Below, one piece after another: positions 55,291 through 64,000 of a stretch of 64,000 nucleotides of DNA. The notes beneath the pieces were generated by a model that saw nothing but the letters and a program-made list of their open reading frames with translations, was not told the DNA's origin and made no database searches. The position numbers and the translations under genes were made by a program. The stretch's first letter is position 1, and each line of letters starts with the position of its first letter. Origin of the DNA: Bacteroides uniformis (GTDB lineage Bacteria; Bacteroidota; Bacteroidia; Bacteroidales; Bacteroidaceae); the NCBI RefSeq assembly GCF_025147485.1, contig NZ_CP102263.1:381001-445000 (forward strand). The letters run 5' to 3'.

Positions 55291-55953
55291 TTATTTTTTA
55301 ATCAAAACCTCATCTACCATACCATATTCTTTGGCTTCCTGGGCTGTCATCCAGTAGTCACGGTCAGAATCTGCCCATACCTTGTCAAAGGGAGTGTGGG
55401 AGTGGTCGGCGATAATGGTATAAAGTTCTTTCTTCAACTTCTGGATTTCACGTGCCGTGATTTCAATATCCGAGGCCTGCCCCTGGGCACCTCCCATCGG
55501 CTGGTGTATCATCACGCGGGAGTGGGTCAATGCGGAGCGTTTGCCTTCGGCACCGGCAACCAGCAATACGGCTGCCATGCTTGCCGCCATTCCAGTACAG
55601 ATGGTAGCCACATCACTACTGATGAACTGCATGGTATCATAAATACCCAGACCGGCATATACCGAACCGCCCGGCGAATTGATATAGATGGAAATATCCT
55701 TACCCGGATCCACCGAATCCAGATAAAGCAACTGAGCCTGCAAAGTATTGGCTGTATAGTCATCAACCTGCGTACCGAGGAAAATGATGCGGTCCATCAT
55801 CAGACGGGAAAACACGTCCAACTGCGTTACATTGAGCTGGCGTTCCTCGAGGATATAGGGATTCAAATAGCCGGCTTGTGATTTAATCACATCGTCCAGC
55901 ACCAAACTGTTCATACCAAGATGCTTGGTAGCGTATTTTCTAAAATCATCCAT
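55291..55953 (-). CDS. clpP: ClpP protease subunit
   Basis: 220 residues. Serine protease with catalytic Ser125 (TGMAASMAAVL), His150 (SRVMIHQP) and Asp199 (DRDYWM). The N-terminal propeptide-like stretch is about 25 residues longer than in E. coli. It assembles into the tetradecameric barrel capped by ClpX. Part of the tig-clpP-clpX cluster. Confidence 0.98.
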   Translation of the reverse strand: MDDFRKYATKHLGMNSLVLDDVIKSQAGYLNPYILEERQLNVTQLDVFSRLMMDRIIFLGTQVDDYTANTLQAQLLYLDSVDPGKDISIYINSPGGSVYAGLGIYDTMQFISSDVATICTGMAASMAAVLLVAGAEGKRSALTHSRVMIHQPMGGAQGQASDIEITAREIQKLKKELYTIIADHSHTPFDKVWADSDRDYWMTAQEAKEYGMVDEVLIKK

Positions 55954-56007
55954 TTCTTTCTATTTTTTAATTTATAAGGATACAAAGAAACAAAAAAGAA
56001 CACAGAG

Positions 56008-56050
56008 ACACAAAAAAACACAGAGTTATAGTTTGTCAAACTCTGTGTTT
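56008..56050 (-). terminator. Intrinsic terminator after tig
   Basis: AAACACAGAGTT/AACTCTGTGTTT, 12-base-pair perfect stem with an 11-base loop, then TTTT on the minus strand. It may also leave partial read-through into clpP-clpX. Confidence 0.85.
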
Positions 56051-56084
56051 CTTTATAAATTTTAGCCGTAGGCTCACATTACTC

Positions 56085-57440
56085 TTATGCAAACATCTTA
56101 TTGAACTCTTCAGCAGAAACGTTCTTATGCTCCAGTTCCACCTGAGACTTCAATGCTGTAGCCAATTTAGATTCAACCACACGATTAACCAAGCCTTCTA
56201 TGCTCTCTTTCTTCTTAAGCATTTCCTTTGAGTAGTTTTCCAGGATTTCTTCAGGCACACTCATCATACCATATTGTGCAAACTGTGCGCGGGTAGCTTC
56301 CTTAGCCATGTTTGTGATGTCTTCCTGCTCAACCTTGATATCATTGGCTTTCACCAGCTGTTCTTTAATCAGGTGCCAAGTCAGCTCTTCGATGCTCTTG
56401 TCATAGTTGTCCTCTACAAAGCTTTCTTCCTTGTCAGGATTGTTCAGACGCATAATGCGCTTCAGTAATGCATCCGGGAATTCCAGCTTGCCTACTTTCT
56501 CTGTCAGCATCTTACGTGCGTCAATCAAGAACTTATAGTCACTGTCTGCCACGAACTGGTTGGCAATAACTTCCTTCACTTTGGCACGGAATTCCTCTTC
56601 CGTTTTCACATTACCTTCGCCAAATACCTGGTCGAAAATTTCCTGAGTCAAGTCACCCGGAACGAAACGTGTGATTTCTTCTACCTGGAAGCTGAAATTG
56701 GATTTTACTTCGGGAGCAGCTTCCTTGTCAATCTTCAATAAAGAAGACAATTCGGCAGCATTTCCGTCCCAAGCAGTATTCGGATTGAATACAAGCACAT
56801 CGTTCACTTTTGCACCGGCAAAGATAGCTTTCTGTTCATCATTTTTCATGTACGAAGGCATCATTACAGCACCTTCCACCTGAATACCACCCTCTTTGGT
56901 ATTACCTTCTTCATCCAGTTCAGCAAGCAAACCTTTCAGCATGTCATTGTCCTCGTAAACGTCTACCTTGTCATACTTGCCGTTACGTTGAGTGTAAGCC
57001 TTGACCTGGTTATCCACCATTTCGTCTGTAACTTCAATAGTATAGTAATCTACCTTATCTTTTGCACTGACTTCAGCTTTAAATTCCGGAGCCAAAGCAA
57101 TATCAAACAAGAATTCGAACTCTTCCATAGTATCGAAATCAATTTCCTGCTGCTTGTCTTCGTTGGGCAAAGGCTCGCCCAATATATTTACCTTATTGTC
57201 CTGGATATACTTATATACTGTTTCTGAAAGCAGCTTGTTCACCTCTTCAGCCAATGCAGACTTACCATACATTTTCTTAACTAAGCTCATAGGAACCATT
57301 CCCTTACGGAAACCGGGAATCTGTGCCTTCTGACGGAAGCTCTTCAATGATTTGTCTACTTTTTCCTGATAATCTGCTTTCTCAAGCTTTACAGTAAGCA
57401 GTGCGCTTACTTTGTCAATGTTTTGTAATGAAACGTTCAT
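56085..57440 (-). CDS. tig: Trigger factor
   Basis: 451 residues. N-terminal ribosome-binding domain with the signature-like PGFRKGMVPMSLVKKMYGKS (about 42-61), a divergent FKBP-like middle domain (about 165-245) lacking much of the isomerase pocket, and a long helical C-domain. It meets nascent chains at the ribosome exit. Strong promoter upstream (57494-57525). Next to clpP and clpX as in many bacteria. Confidence 0.95.
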   Translation of the reverse strand: MNVSLQNIDKVSALLTVKLEKADYQEKVDKSLKSFRQKAQIPGFRKGMVPMSLVKKMYGKSALAEEVNKLLSETVYKYIQDNKVNILGEPLPNEDKQQEIDFDTMEEFEFLFDIALAPEFKAEVSAKDKVDYYTIEVTDEMVDNQVKAYTQRNGKYDKVDVYEDNDMLKGLLAELDEEGNTKEGGIQVEGAVMMPSYMKNDEQKAIFAGAKVNDVLVFNPNTAWDGNAAELSSLLKIDKEAAPEVKSNFSFQVEEITRFVPGDLTQEIFDQVFGEGNVKTEEEFRAKVKEVIANQFVADSDYKFLIDARKMLTEKVGKLEFPDALLKRIMRLNNPDKEESFVEDNYDKSIEELTWHLIKEQLVKANDIKVEQEDITNMAKEATRAQFAQYGMMSVPEEILENYSKEMLKKKESIEGLVNRVVESKLATALKSQVELEHKNVSAEEFNKMFA

Positions 57441-57493
57441 TCTGACAATTATTTATTTGATTTATACTTTGTTCCATATCTCAAATGGGCGTG

Positions 57494-57525
57494 CAAAATT
57501 AGCGTTATTCTTTCAATTATCAAAA
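57494..57525 (-). promoter_or_regulatory. tig promoter
   Basis: Minus strand TTTTG (57521-57525), 19-base gap, TAATTTTG (57494-57501), 54 bases before tig. Confidence 0.65.
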
Positions 57526-57914
57526 GAACATTGCCGATTTATTTCAGTTTAATTCTTGGATAGAGCGGTAGAAGAGCCCAACCATCGGACTGACAACGGA
57601 GGACGTTTATGGGAAAGATACTCAGGGAAAAGACGATGATAAACCGAACCGTCCAGTTTCTATGAAGAGAAATGGGAGTTGCCCGAAGGCACGACAATCT
57701 ACAAAAATAATTAAGGAAAAACATTGTTTATCCGAATTTTATGCGTTTCTTTGTCGCGGAATGATGGCGCATTAGTTTTTCGATTTCCATTACATGGTTT
57801 TTACTTCCGTTTTCAAGAACGCTTTTGTAAACTCTCTGTCGTTGTAATCCATTTATTATTCAGCCTTCCTTCCAAGAGAGTTTTATTCATTATATTTATT
57901 TTATCAATTTCATT
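57526..57914 (+). promoter_or_regulatory. RRM gene upstream region and long leader
   Basis: No gene found. A possible promoter TTG (57724-57726), 19-base gap, TTTCTTTG (57746-57753) gives a leader of about 155 bases that holds an inverted repeat AAACTCTC (57829-57836)/GAGAGTTT (57876-57883). The part from 57526 to 57720 shows nothing recognised. Confidence 0.4.
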
Positions 57915-58163
57915 ATGAACATTTATGTTGGAAACCTTAACTACCGCGTTAAGGAGAGTGACCTGCAGAAGGCAATGGAAGATTACGGCACAGTATCTTC
58001 TGTAAAATTTATCAATGACCGCACCACCGGACGTTTCAGAGGCATCGCTTTTGTAGAAATGGAAGATGACGCTGCTGCAGCTAAAGCTATTGCCGAACTA
58101 GACGGTGCTGAATTCTTCGGCCGCCAAATGGTAGTGAAAGAAGCAAGACCTCCAAAATATTAA
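57915..58163 (+). CDS. Single-RRM RNA-binding protein
   Basis: 82 residues, almost entirely one RNA recognition motif. RNP2 is IYVGNL (2-7) and RNP1 is GRFRGIAFVEM (about 37-47); the C-terminal beta strand QMVVKEARP closes the fold. Unlike many bacterial RRM proteins it has no glycine-rich tail. Such proteins are common in Bacteroides, where some act as global RNA-binding regulators; targets are not visible here. Confidence 0.93.
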   Translation: MNIYVGNLNYRVKESDLQKAMEDYGTVSSVKFINDRTTGRFRGIAFVEMEDDAAAAKAIAELDGAEFFGRQMVVKEARPPKY

Positions 58164-58184
58164 TCATAGAGATTTAAGGAGAAA

Positions 58185-58219
58185 TAAAAAAAGGCCACTG
58201 AATGAGTGGTCTTTTTTTA
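58185..58219. terminator. Bidirectional terminator, RRM gene / lptB
   Basis: AAAAAGGCCACT and AGTGGTCTTTTT pair (one G-T) around a five-base loop between converging genes. Confidence 0.85.
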
Positions 58220-58245
58220 TTTCTATCAATCGACAGTATCCGGGA

Positions 58246-59091
58246 TTACTTCATAAAATCCTTGCGACGAAGTACGAAGCTATTACTCAGATACTTTTCA
58301 CGTACAATCTTATTCTCGGCCAACTCTTCCGGCGTACCCTGGAACAAAATTTTTCCTTCAAATAGCAGATAAGCACGATCGGTAATGCTCAGCGTCTCCT
58401 GCACATTGTGGTCAGTAATCAAAATGCCGATATTCCTATCTTTCAACTTCCACACAATCTGCTGAATATCCTCCACTGCAATCGGGTCTACACCGGCAAA
58501 AGGCTCGTCCAACATAATAAATTTGGGGTCAATGGCCAGACAACGGGCAATTTCTGTACGGCGCCGCTCGCCACCTGACAACTGGTTACCCTTGTTCTTC
58601 CTTACCTTCTGCAAGCGGAACTCTGCAATCAGGCTCTCCAGCTTGTCTTTCTGATACTCCAAAGGCTTGTCGGTCATTTCCAGTACAGATGCAATATTGT
58701 CTTCCACACTCATTTGACGGAACACGGAAGCCTCCTGCGCCAAATAACCGATACCCGTCTGCGCACGCTTGTATACCGGATATTTCGTTATATCCAAATC
58801 ATTCAAGAAGATACGTCCCTCATTGGGAGTAATCAGCCCTACGGTCATATAAAACGAAGTTGTCTTACCGGCGCCATTCGGCCCCAGCAAACCGACAATC
58901 TCCCCTTGCTTCACATCAATGGACACATGGCTCACTACCGTACGCTTTCCGTACTTTTTCACCAAATCCTCCGTACGCAGCACCATGCTACCTTCCTCCC
59001 GTGGCTCTGCCCCAGCAGTCAAGCTTGGTCCGGCCTGCAGATTTTCCTTAACTTCCTCTACATTGTCCTTTATGCCTTTTTCTTCTTCCAT
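58246..59091 (-). CDS. lptB: LPS export ABC transporter ATPase LptB
   Basis: 281 residues. After a 35-residue acidic extension, an ABC ATPase of LptB type: [15 protein letters not shown] (Walker A), the Q-loop [19 protein letters not shown], the signature [13 protein letters not shown], Walker [16 protein letters not shown] and the switch TDHNVQETL. It powers lipopolysaccharide extraction with LptFG. The next Met (MVLRTEDL, codon 36) gives the usual length and could be the true start. Divergent from mlaE. Confidence 0.94.
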   Translation of the reverse strand: MEEEKGIKDNVEEVKENLQAGPSLTAGAEPREEGSMVLRTEDLVKKYGKRTVVSHVSIDVKQGEIVGLLGPNGAGKTTSFYMTVGLITPNEGRIFLNDLDITKYPVYKRAQTGIGYLAQEASVFRQMSVEDNIASVLEMTDKPLEYQKDKLESLIAEFRLQKVRKNKGNQLSGGERRRTEIARCLAIDPKFIMLDEPFAGVDPIAVEDIQQIVWKLKDRNIGILITDHNVQETLSITDRAYLLFEGKILFQGTPEELAENKIVREKYLSNSFVLRRKDFMK

Positions 59092-59110
59092 ACTCTAAAG
59101 GTTTTCGCCG

Positions 59111-59148
59111 CAAATGTAGCAAAAATAAGCCGAAATAGTGTACATTTG
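59111..59148. promoter_or_regulatory. Divergent mirror-image promoters of lptB and mlaE
   Basis: TACATTTG occurs on the minus strand (59111-59118, towards lptB) and on the plus strand (59141-59148, towards mlaE). Together with flanking G/C they form an inverted repeat GCAAATGTA...TACATTTGC with a 22-base interval. Neither has a clear -33 TTTG. Confidence 0.6.
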
Positions 59149-59168
59149 CATTCAAATACTTATATGTT

Positions 59169-59912
59169 ATGTTTAAAGCACTTAAGACAGTGGGACGATA
59201 TATCATACTGATGGGACGCGTATTTGCCCGTCCCGAACGTATGCGTATGTTTTTCCGCCAATATGTCAACGAGTTGGAACAGCTCGGCGTGAACTCTATC
59301 GGCATCGTATTGCTGATATCGTTCTTCATCGGAGCTGTAATCACCATACAGATAAAGTTGAACATCGAGAGTCCTTTCATGCCTCGATGGACAGTGGGAT
59401 ATGTAACCCGAGAAATCATGCTGCTGGAATTCTCCTCCTCCATCATGTGTCTGATTCTGGCAGGAAAGGTCGGGTCAAACATCGCCTCGGAGCTGGGCAC
59501 CATGCGAGTCACCCAGCAGATAGACGCCCTTGAAATTATGGGTGTCAATTCTGCCAACTATCTCATCCTACCGAAAATTGCCGCTATGGTGACAACCATT
59601 CCACTGATGGTGACGTTCAGTATATTCGCCGGTATCATAGGTGCCTTCTGTACTTGCTGGTTCGGCGGCATCATGTCGGCGGTAGATTTAGAATACGGCT
59701 TGCAGTACATGTTTGTCGAATGGTTTATTTGGTGCGGCATCATCAAGTCGCTGTTCTTTGCCTTTATCATTGCCAGCGTATCGGCATTCTTCGGTTACAC
59801 CGTCGAAGGCGGTTCCATCGAAGTGGGCAAGGCGTCCACCGACTCCGTAGTATGCAGCAGCGTACTTATCTTATTCGCCGACCTAATATTAACTCAACTT
59901 TTAATGGGATGA
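59169..59912 (+). CDS. mlaE: MlaE-family lipid ABC transporter permease
   Basis: 247 residues, about five to six membrane segments. MlaE/DUF140 pattern: ELEQLGVNSIGIVLLISFFIGAVITIQ, GKVGSNIASELGTMRVTQQIDALEIMGVN and a C-terminal TDSVVCSSVLILFADLILTQLLMG. It forms the inner-membrane permease that moves phospholipids between membranes with MlaF and an MCE-domain protein (MlaD), which is not in the window. Overlaps mlaF by ATGA. Confidence 0.94.
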   Translation: MFKALKTVGRYIILMGRVFARPERMRMFFRQYVNELEQLGVNSIGIVLLISFFIGAVITIQIKLNIESPFMPRWTVGYVTREIMLLEFSSSIMCLILAGKVGSNIASELGTMRVTQQIDALEIMGVNSANYLILPKIAAMVTTIPLMVTFSIFAGIIGAFCTCWFGGIMSAVDLEYGLQYMFVEWFIWCGIIKSLFFAFIIASVSAFFGYTVEGGSIEVGKASTDSVVCSSVLILFADLILTQLLMG

Positions 59913-60679
59913 TTGAACTGAAAGGACTTTGCAAATCATTTGAAGAAAAAGAGGTACTGAAAGATATCAATGCCACTTTCGAGAATGGAAAGACCAACCT
60001 AATCATAGGGCAGAGCGGTTCGGGAAAAACCGTACTCATGAAATGTATCGTGGGTCTGCTGACACCGGACAAAGGAGAATTGTTGTATGACCACCGCAAC
60101 TTCCTCGCCATGGGAAAGAAGGAAAAGAAAGCGCTCCGCCGGGAAATGGGAATGATTTTCCAAAGTGCCGCGCTGTTCGATTCCATGACGGTACTGGACA
60201 ATGTGATGTTTCCACTGAACATGTTCAGCAACGATACCCTGCGCGATCGGACTCGTCGTGCCATGTTCTGCTTGGAGCGTGTAAACCTGATTGAAGCCAA
60301 AGACAAATTTCCCGGAGAAATCAGCGGCGGTATGCAGAAACGCGTAGCCATTGCCCGTGCCATTGCCCTAAACCCGCAATACTTGTTCTGTGACGAGCCG
60401 AATTCAGGACTTGACCCCAAGACCTCGCTTGTCATCGACGAACTGATACAAGATATAACCCGAGAATACAATATGACTACTCTCATCAACACTCATGACA
60501 TGAACTCTGTAATGGGTATCGGAGAAAAAATCATCTATATTTACGAAGGACACAAAGAATGGGAAGGCAATAAAGACGATATCTTCACTTCCACCAACGA
60601 GCGGTTGAACAGTTTCATATTTGCATCTGACCTATTCCGGAAAGTCAAAGAAGTGGAGATACAGAACCTTGAAGGATAA
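59909..60679 (+). CDS. mlaF: MlaF-type lipid ABC transporter ATPase
   Basis: 256 residues. Walker A GQSGSGKTVLMK, Q-loop MIFQSAALFDSMTVLDNVMFPL, signature ISGGMQKRVAIARAIA, Walker B YLFCDEPNSGLDP, switch NTHDMNS. Typical of the MlaF/Ttg2A group. The start at 59909 overlaps the mlaE stop by four bases (ATGA), giving coupled translation. Energises lipid transport with MlaE. Confidence 0.95.
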   Translation: MIELKGLCKSFEEKEVLKDINATFENGKTNLIIGQSGSGKTVLMKCIVGLLTPDKGELLYDHRNFLAMGKKEKKALRREMGMIFQSAALFDSMTVLDNVMFPLNMFSNDTLRDRTRRAMFCLERVNLIEAKDKFPGEISGGMQKRVAIARAIALNPQYLFCDEPNSGLDPKTSLVIDELIQDITREYNMTTLINTHDMNSVMGIGEKIIYIYEGHKEWEGNKDDIFTSTNERLNSFIFASDLFRKVKEVEIQNLEG

Positions 60680-60710
60680 AACCACACCTCATTTTCTAAC
60701 CTATTACATA

Positions 60711-60746
60711 AGAAAGCGTCCGGAAGCTATGTTCCGGACGCTTTCT
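60711..60746. terminator. Bidirectional terminator, mlaF / der
   Basis: Perfect 15-base-pair stem AGAAAGCGTCCGGAA/TTCCGGACGCTTTCT with a six-base loop between converging genes; the flanking T-runs are weak. Confidence 0.85.
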
Positions 60747-60793
60747 CTTCATAAAACCAGTTAATAGAATCGACTATATCATCACGATATATT

Positions 60794-62107
60794 TTACTTC
60801 TGCCGGATATAGATATTTATCGGAGTTCCGGTCAACTTCCATTTCTCACGCATCTTATTTTCCAGGAATCGTCTGTAAGGCTCTTTCACATATTGTGGAA
60901 GATTTGCAAAATAAACAAATGACGGCACCTGGGTATTGGGCAACTGCGTAATATACTTTATCTTGATATACTTACCCTTAATTGAAGGGGGTGGATACGC
61001 CTCGATAAGCGGCAGCATTTCCTCGTTCAAACGAGCTGTCGGAATACGCGTCATACGATTTTCGTACACATCACGCGCCTCTTCCAATACCTTCAGAATA
61101 CGCTGTTTGGTCAGTGCCGAAGCAAAGATGATAGGAAAATCCACAAACGGAGCGAAACGGTTGCGGATAGCATCTTCGAAAGTCTTCATCACCTTCACAG
61201 TCTTGTCCTTCACCAAGTCCCACTTGTTCACCACAACCACCAGCCCCTTGGCATTCTTCTGTATCAAGGAGAAGATATTCAAATCCTGGCTTTCGATGCC
61301 ACGCGTAGCGTCTACCATCAAAATACATACATCTGCATTCTCAATGGAACGAATGGAACGGATTACGGAGTAGTACTCCAAATCCTCATTCACCTTGTTC
61401 TTCTTACGGATACCCGCCGTATCTACCAGGTAGAAATCAAAACCGAATTTATTGTAGCGGGTATAGATAGAATCGCGCGTGGTACCGGCAATCTCCGTCA
61501 CGATGTTGCGGTCTTCTCCAATAAAGGCATTGACTATGGAAGACTTTCCGGCATTAGGGCGTCCCACTACTGCAAAGCGGGGAATATCCTCGTCCAGAAT
61601 TTCATCAGATTCCTTCTTGAACTTGCTGACGATAAGGTCCATCATATCGCCCGTACCGCTACCCGTTACAGCAGAAATACAATAAGGGTCACCCAAACCC
61701 AAACTGTAAAACTCAGGAGCATTGTATTGCAGTTCATGATTATCAGTCTTATTGGCAACCAGCAACACAGGCTTCTTGGCACGACGCAAGATGGCAGCCA
61801 CCTGCTCGTCGAGGTCCGTAACCCCGTTCATCACATCCACCACGAACAGAATCACGTCGGCTTCATCCACCGCCATCAATACCTGCTTACGAATCTCCTC
61901 TTCGAAAATATCATCAGAGTTCACTACCCAACCGCCGGTATCTACCACGGAGAACTCACGTCCCAACCATTCGGTCTTTCCATATTGGCGGTCACGGGTG
62001 GTTCCCGCTTCCTCATTCACAATTGCCTGACGTGTCTTGGTCAGACGGTTAAATAATGTAGACTTTCCCACATTGGGACGTCCTACGATTGCAACTAAAT
62101 TTCCCAT
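60794..62107 (-). CDS. der: Ribosome-assembly GTPase Der (EngA)
   Basis: 437 residues. Tandem G domains: [12 protein letters not shown] (8-19) with DTGG and NKTD, and [12 protein letters not shown] (about 181) with DTAG and NKWD; then a C-terminal KH-like domain ([32 protein letters not shown]). Required for 50S maturation. Lies 49 bases after era. Confidence 0.98.
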   Translation of the reverse strand: MGNLVAIVGRPNVGKSTLFNRLTKTRQAIVNEEAGTTRDRQYGKTEWLGREFSVVDTGGWVVNSDDIFEEEIRKQVLMAVDEADVILFVVDVMNGVTDLDEQVAAILRRAKKPVLLVANKTDNHELQYNAPEFYSLGLGDPYCISAVTGSGTGDMMDLIVSKFKKESDEILDEDIPRFAVVGRPNAGKSSIVNAFIGEDRNIVTEIAGTTRDSIYTRYNKFGFDFYLVDTAGIRKKNKVNEDLEYYSVIRSIRSIENADVCILMVDATRGIESQDLNIFSLIQKNAKGLVVVVNKWDLVKDKTVKVMKTFEDAIRNRFAPFVDFPIIFASALTKQRILKVLEEARDVYENRMTRIPTARLNEEMLPLIEAYPPPSIKGKYIKIKYITQLPNTQVPSFVYFANLPQYVKEPYRRFLENKMREKWKLTGTPINIYIRQK

Positions 62108-62156
62108 AGTTCACACTCTTTGTTTTTTGCGACTGTCACAGTCGTATGAATAACTC

Positions 62157-63038
62157 TTAATCCAGCTGATAACCAAAATTACGCAGTTCCTTGTCCGAAC
62201 TCCGCCAATCCTTATCAACTTTCACAAACGTCTCCAGGAATATCGTTTTCCCGAAAAACCTCTCCAAATCACGGCGCGCTTCAGTAGCCACTTTCTTCAA
62301 AGCCTTCCCCTGCTTGCCTATGATAATACCTTTTTGCGAATCACGCTCCACATAGATTACGGCACTGATATGAATCTTCTTTGCCTCCTCCTTAAACTGT
62401 TCTACCATCACCTCCACCGAATAAGGGATTTCCTTATCGTAGTACAACAGAATTTTCTCACGGATTATTTCGGTCACGAAGAAACGCGCCGGCTTGTCCG
62501 TCCACTGGTCCTTGTCGAAATAAGGAGGTGAGTCGGGCAACAGCTCCTTCACCCGCTTCATGACATAATCCACATTAAATTTCGAAGTAGCAGAGATAGG
62601 AATAATTTCCGCCTTCGGCAGCAATTCCTTCCATGCTTCCACCAGTTCCACCAGCTTTTCCTGGTTGCTTAAATCAATCTTATTGATAAGCAGCAATACC
62701 GGAACGTCCAAGTGTCCTACTTTCTCCACAAAGTCATTATGCTTGTCGGGAGTCTCAACCACATCTGTCACATACAGCAACACATCCGCATCCGTCAATG
62801 CCGAAGTGGAGAAATTCAGCATGGACTCCTGTAACTTATAGTTTGGCTTCAATACACCCGGAGTGTCCGAAAACACAATTTGCATGTCATCCGTATTATA
62901 GATGCCCATAATCCGATGACGGGTGGTCTGCGCCTTGAAAGTGGCGATAGAAATGCGCTCACCTACCAAAACGTTCATCAATGTGGATTTGCCCACATTC
63001 GGATTTCCCACGATATTTACAAAACCTGCTTTGTGCAT
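62157..63038 (-). CDS. era: GTPase Era
   Basis: 293 residues. G1 [12 protein letters not shown] (12-23), G3 DTPGV, G4 NKID, and a C-terminal KH domain (VIYVERDSQKGIIIGKQGKALKKVATEARRDLERFFGKTIFLETFVKV). It binds 16S rRNA and checks 30S assembly. Between fabH and der on the same strand; a terminator separates it from fabH. Confidence 0.98.
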   Translation of the reverse strand: MHKAGFVNIVGNPNVGKSTLMNVLVGERISIATFKAQTTRHRIMGIYNTDDMQIVFSDTPGVLKPNYKLQESMLNFSTSALTDADVLLYVTDVVETPDKHNDFVEKVGHLDVPVLLLINKIDLSNQEKLVELVEAWKELLPKAEIIPISATSKFNVDYVMKRVKELLPDSPPYFDKDQWTDKPARFFVTEIIREKILLYYDKEIPYSVEVMVEQFKEEAKKIHISAVIYVERDSQKGIIIGKQGKALKKVATEARRDLERFFGKTIFLETFVKVDKDWRSSDKELRNFGYQLD

Positions 63039-63063
63039 GACTTCAGTATTTGAATTGAGACAA

Positions 63064-63097
63064 AAAAACGCATCGAATCGAAATAGGATGCGTTTTT
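63064..63097 (-). terminator. fabH intrinsic terminator
   Basis: AAAAACGCATC/GATGCGTTTTT, 11-base-pair stem with a 12-base loop and T-run, between fabH and era. Confidence 0.85.
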
Positions 63098-63123
63098 ATC
63101 ATATTATATTTAGCAATAGTATG

Positions 63124-64000
63124 TTACTGCTTCTTTCCGTCGTATCCCCACTTCACATACACGGCTCCCCAGGTAAATCCTGCGCCGAATGCAGTGAAAA
63201 TAAGGTTGTCGCCTTTCTTCAGCTTATCTTCAAAGTCCCAGATGCAAAGAGGCAACGTAGCAGCACTGGTATTGCCGTAACGTTCGATATTAATCAGTAC
63301 TTTCTCACGAGGAACTTCCAGACGATGTGCCACAGCATCAATGATACGAAGATTGGCCTGGTGCGGAATCACCCAGTCAATGCTATCCTTTGTCAGACCG
63401 TTTTTCTCGGCAATGGCCGCGCTAACATCCGACATATTGGATACGGCATACTTAAACACAGTACGTCCTTCCTGATAAATGTAATGCATGTGGTTGTCTA
63501 CAGTAAAATAAGAGGGAGGACAAACCGACCCACCCGCTTTCATATGCAGGAAAGGCAAACCTTTGCCGTCGGTTCTCAGAATAGCATCCATAATACCTAC
63601 ATCTTCTGTTGTCGGCTCGAGCATGAAAGCTGCAGCGCCGTCTCCAAAGATAGGACAAGTAGCACGGTCTGTATAATCAACCATTGACGACATCTTGTCG
63701 GCTCCCACAATGATAACCTTCTTATATCTTCCAGAACGGATGAAATTGGCCGCCGTCTCCATCAGATAGAGAAATCCGCTGCAGGCTGCCTGCAAGTCAA
63801 AAGCATATGCATTTTTCAGCCTTAACTTATCACATAAAATAGAAGCTGTAGAAGGGAAATGATAATCCGGAGTGGAAGTAGCTACAATCACCAGATCTAT
63901 ATCATCCGGATCCGCGCCAGTACGTTGCATCAGCTGTTTGGCAGCTTTACGCGCCATATAGGAACTACCTAACCCTTCTTCATTCAGGATACGTCTTTCC
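63124..64000 (-). CDS. fabH: 3-oxoacyl-ACP synthase III (5' end outside window)
   Basis: About 292 codons visible; the N-terminus lies right of the window, and an ATG at 63957 is internal because the frame continues upstream with [14 protein letters not shown]. The catalytic triad is visible: Cys in [13 protein letters not shown], His in [13 protein letters not shown], Asn in [13 protein letters not shown]. It condenses acetyl-CoA (or branched starter CoA) with malonyl-ACP to begin fatty-acid synthesis. Co-oriented with era and der. Confidence 0.96.
   Translation of the reverse strand, partial: ERRILNEEGLGSSYMARKAAKQLMQRTGADPDDIDLVIVATSTPDYHFPSTASILCDKLRLKNAYAFDLQAACSGFLYLMETAANFIRSGRYKKVIIVGADKMSSMVDYTDRATCPIFGDGAAAFMLEPTTEDVGIMDAILRTDGKGLPFLHMKAGGSVCPPSYFTVDNHMHYIYQEGRTVFKYAVSNMSDVSAAIAEKNGLTKDSIDWVIPHQANLRIIDAVAHRLEVPREKVLINIERYGNTSAATLPLCIWDFEDKLKKGDNLIFTAFGAGFTWGAVYVKWGYDGKKQ

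Overview
The window is chromosomal DNA of a gut-type Bacteroides (Bacteroidales). Evidence: a SusC/SusD pair with a hybrid two-component regulator; serine-type sulfatases; lipoproteins with acidic residues after the lipobox cysteine; and, ahead of many genes, the Bacteroides promoter form TTG-N19/20-TAnnTTTG. Both ends cut a gene: a sulfatase on the left and fabH on the right.

Region 1 (1-21.9 kb, all minus strand) is a polysaccharide utilization locus (PUL). In transcription order it holds a hybrid sensor/AraC regulator (HTCS), three sulfatases, a spacer with a periodic palindrome array, a fourth sulfatase, the regulated susC promoter, SusC, SusD, a small SusE-like lipoprotein, a GH76 endo-alpha-1,6-mannanase-like lipoprotein, a GH125 exo-alpha-1,6-mannosidase, a GH2 enzyme and a fifth sulfatase that runs off the window. 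GH76 and GH125 together point to an alpha-1,6-mannan backbone. Five sulfatases and a GH2 point to a sulfated, beta-capped form of it. A shared element, TTCGTAC-N17-GTACTC, lies upstream of the TAnnTTTG boxes of both the first sulfatase and susC. It is the best candidate for the HTCS binding site.

Region 2 (22.1-23.6 kb) is an IS3-family insertion sequence with a -1 frameshift heptamer between orfA and orfB. It is inactivated by a second frameshift inside orfB, and it marks the border between the PUL and core genes.

Region 3 (23.6-64 kb) is core housekeeping DNA: rex and an FAH-family hydrolase; an eIF1/SUI1-like factor; rplM-rpsI-rpsB-tsf; a DUF4488-like secreted protein; a repeat-tailed pseudouridine synthase with asnS; purB; two tRNA-Val(UAC) genes; an acetyltransferase; carB behind a probable attenuator leader; an HU-family protein; trpS; an OmpA-family protein; an outer-membrane-biogenesis operon (three PpiC/SurA-like proteins, an OstA-like protein, a small membrane protein and mutL); guaB; recQ; tig-clpP-clpX; an RRM RNA-binding protein; lptB divergent from mlaE-mlaF; and fabH-era-der.

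Between core genes there are several hairpins built from tandem heptamers (TTGAGAR or RAGYTAC types), strong intrinsic terminators, and terminators that overlap the promoter of the next operon. All calls come from reading the sequence. No database search was possible, so family names rest on motif recognition and carbohydrate substrates are inference.
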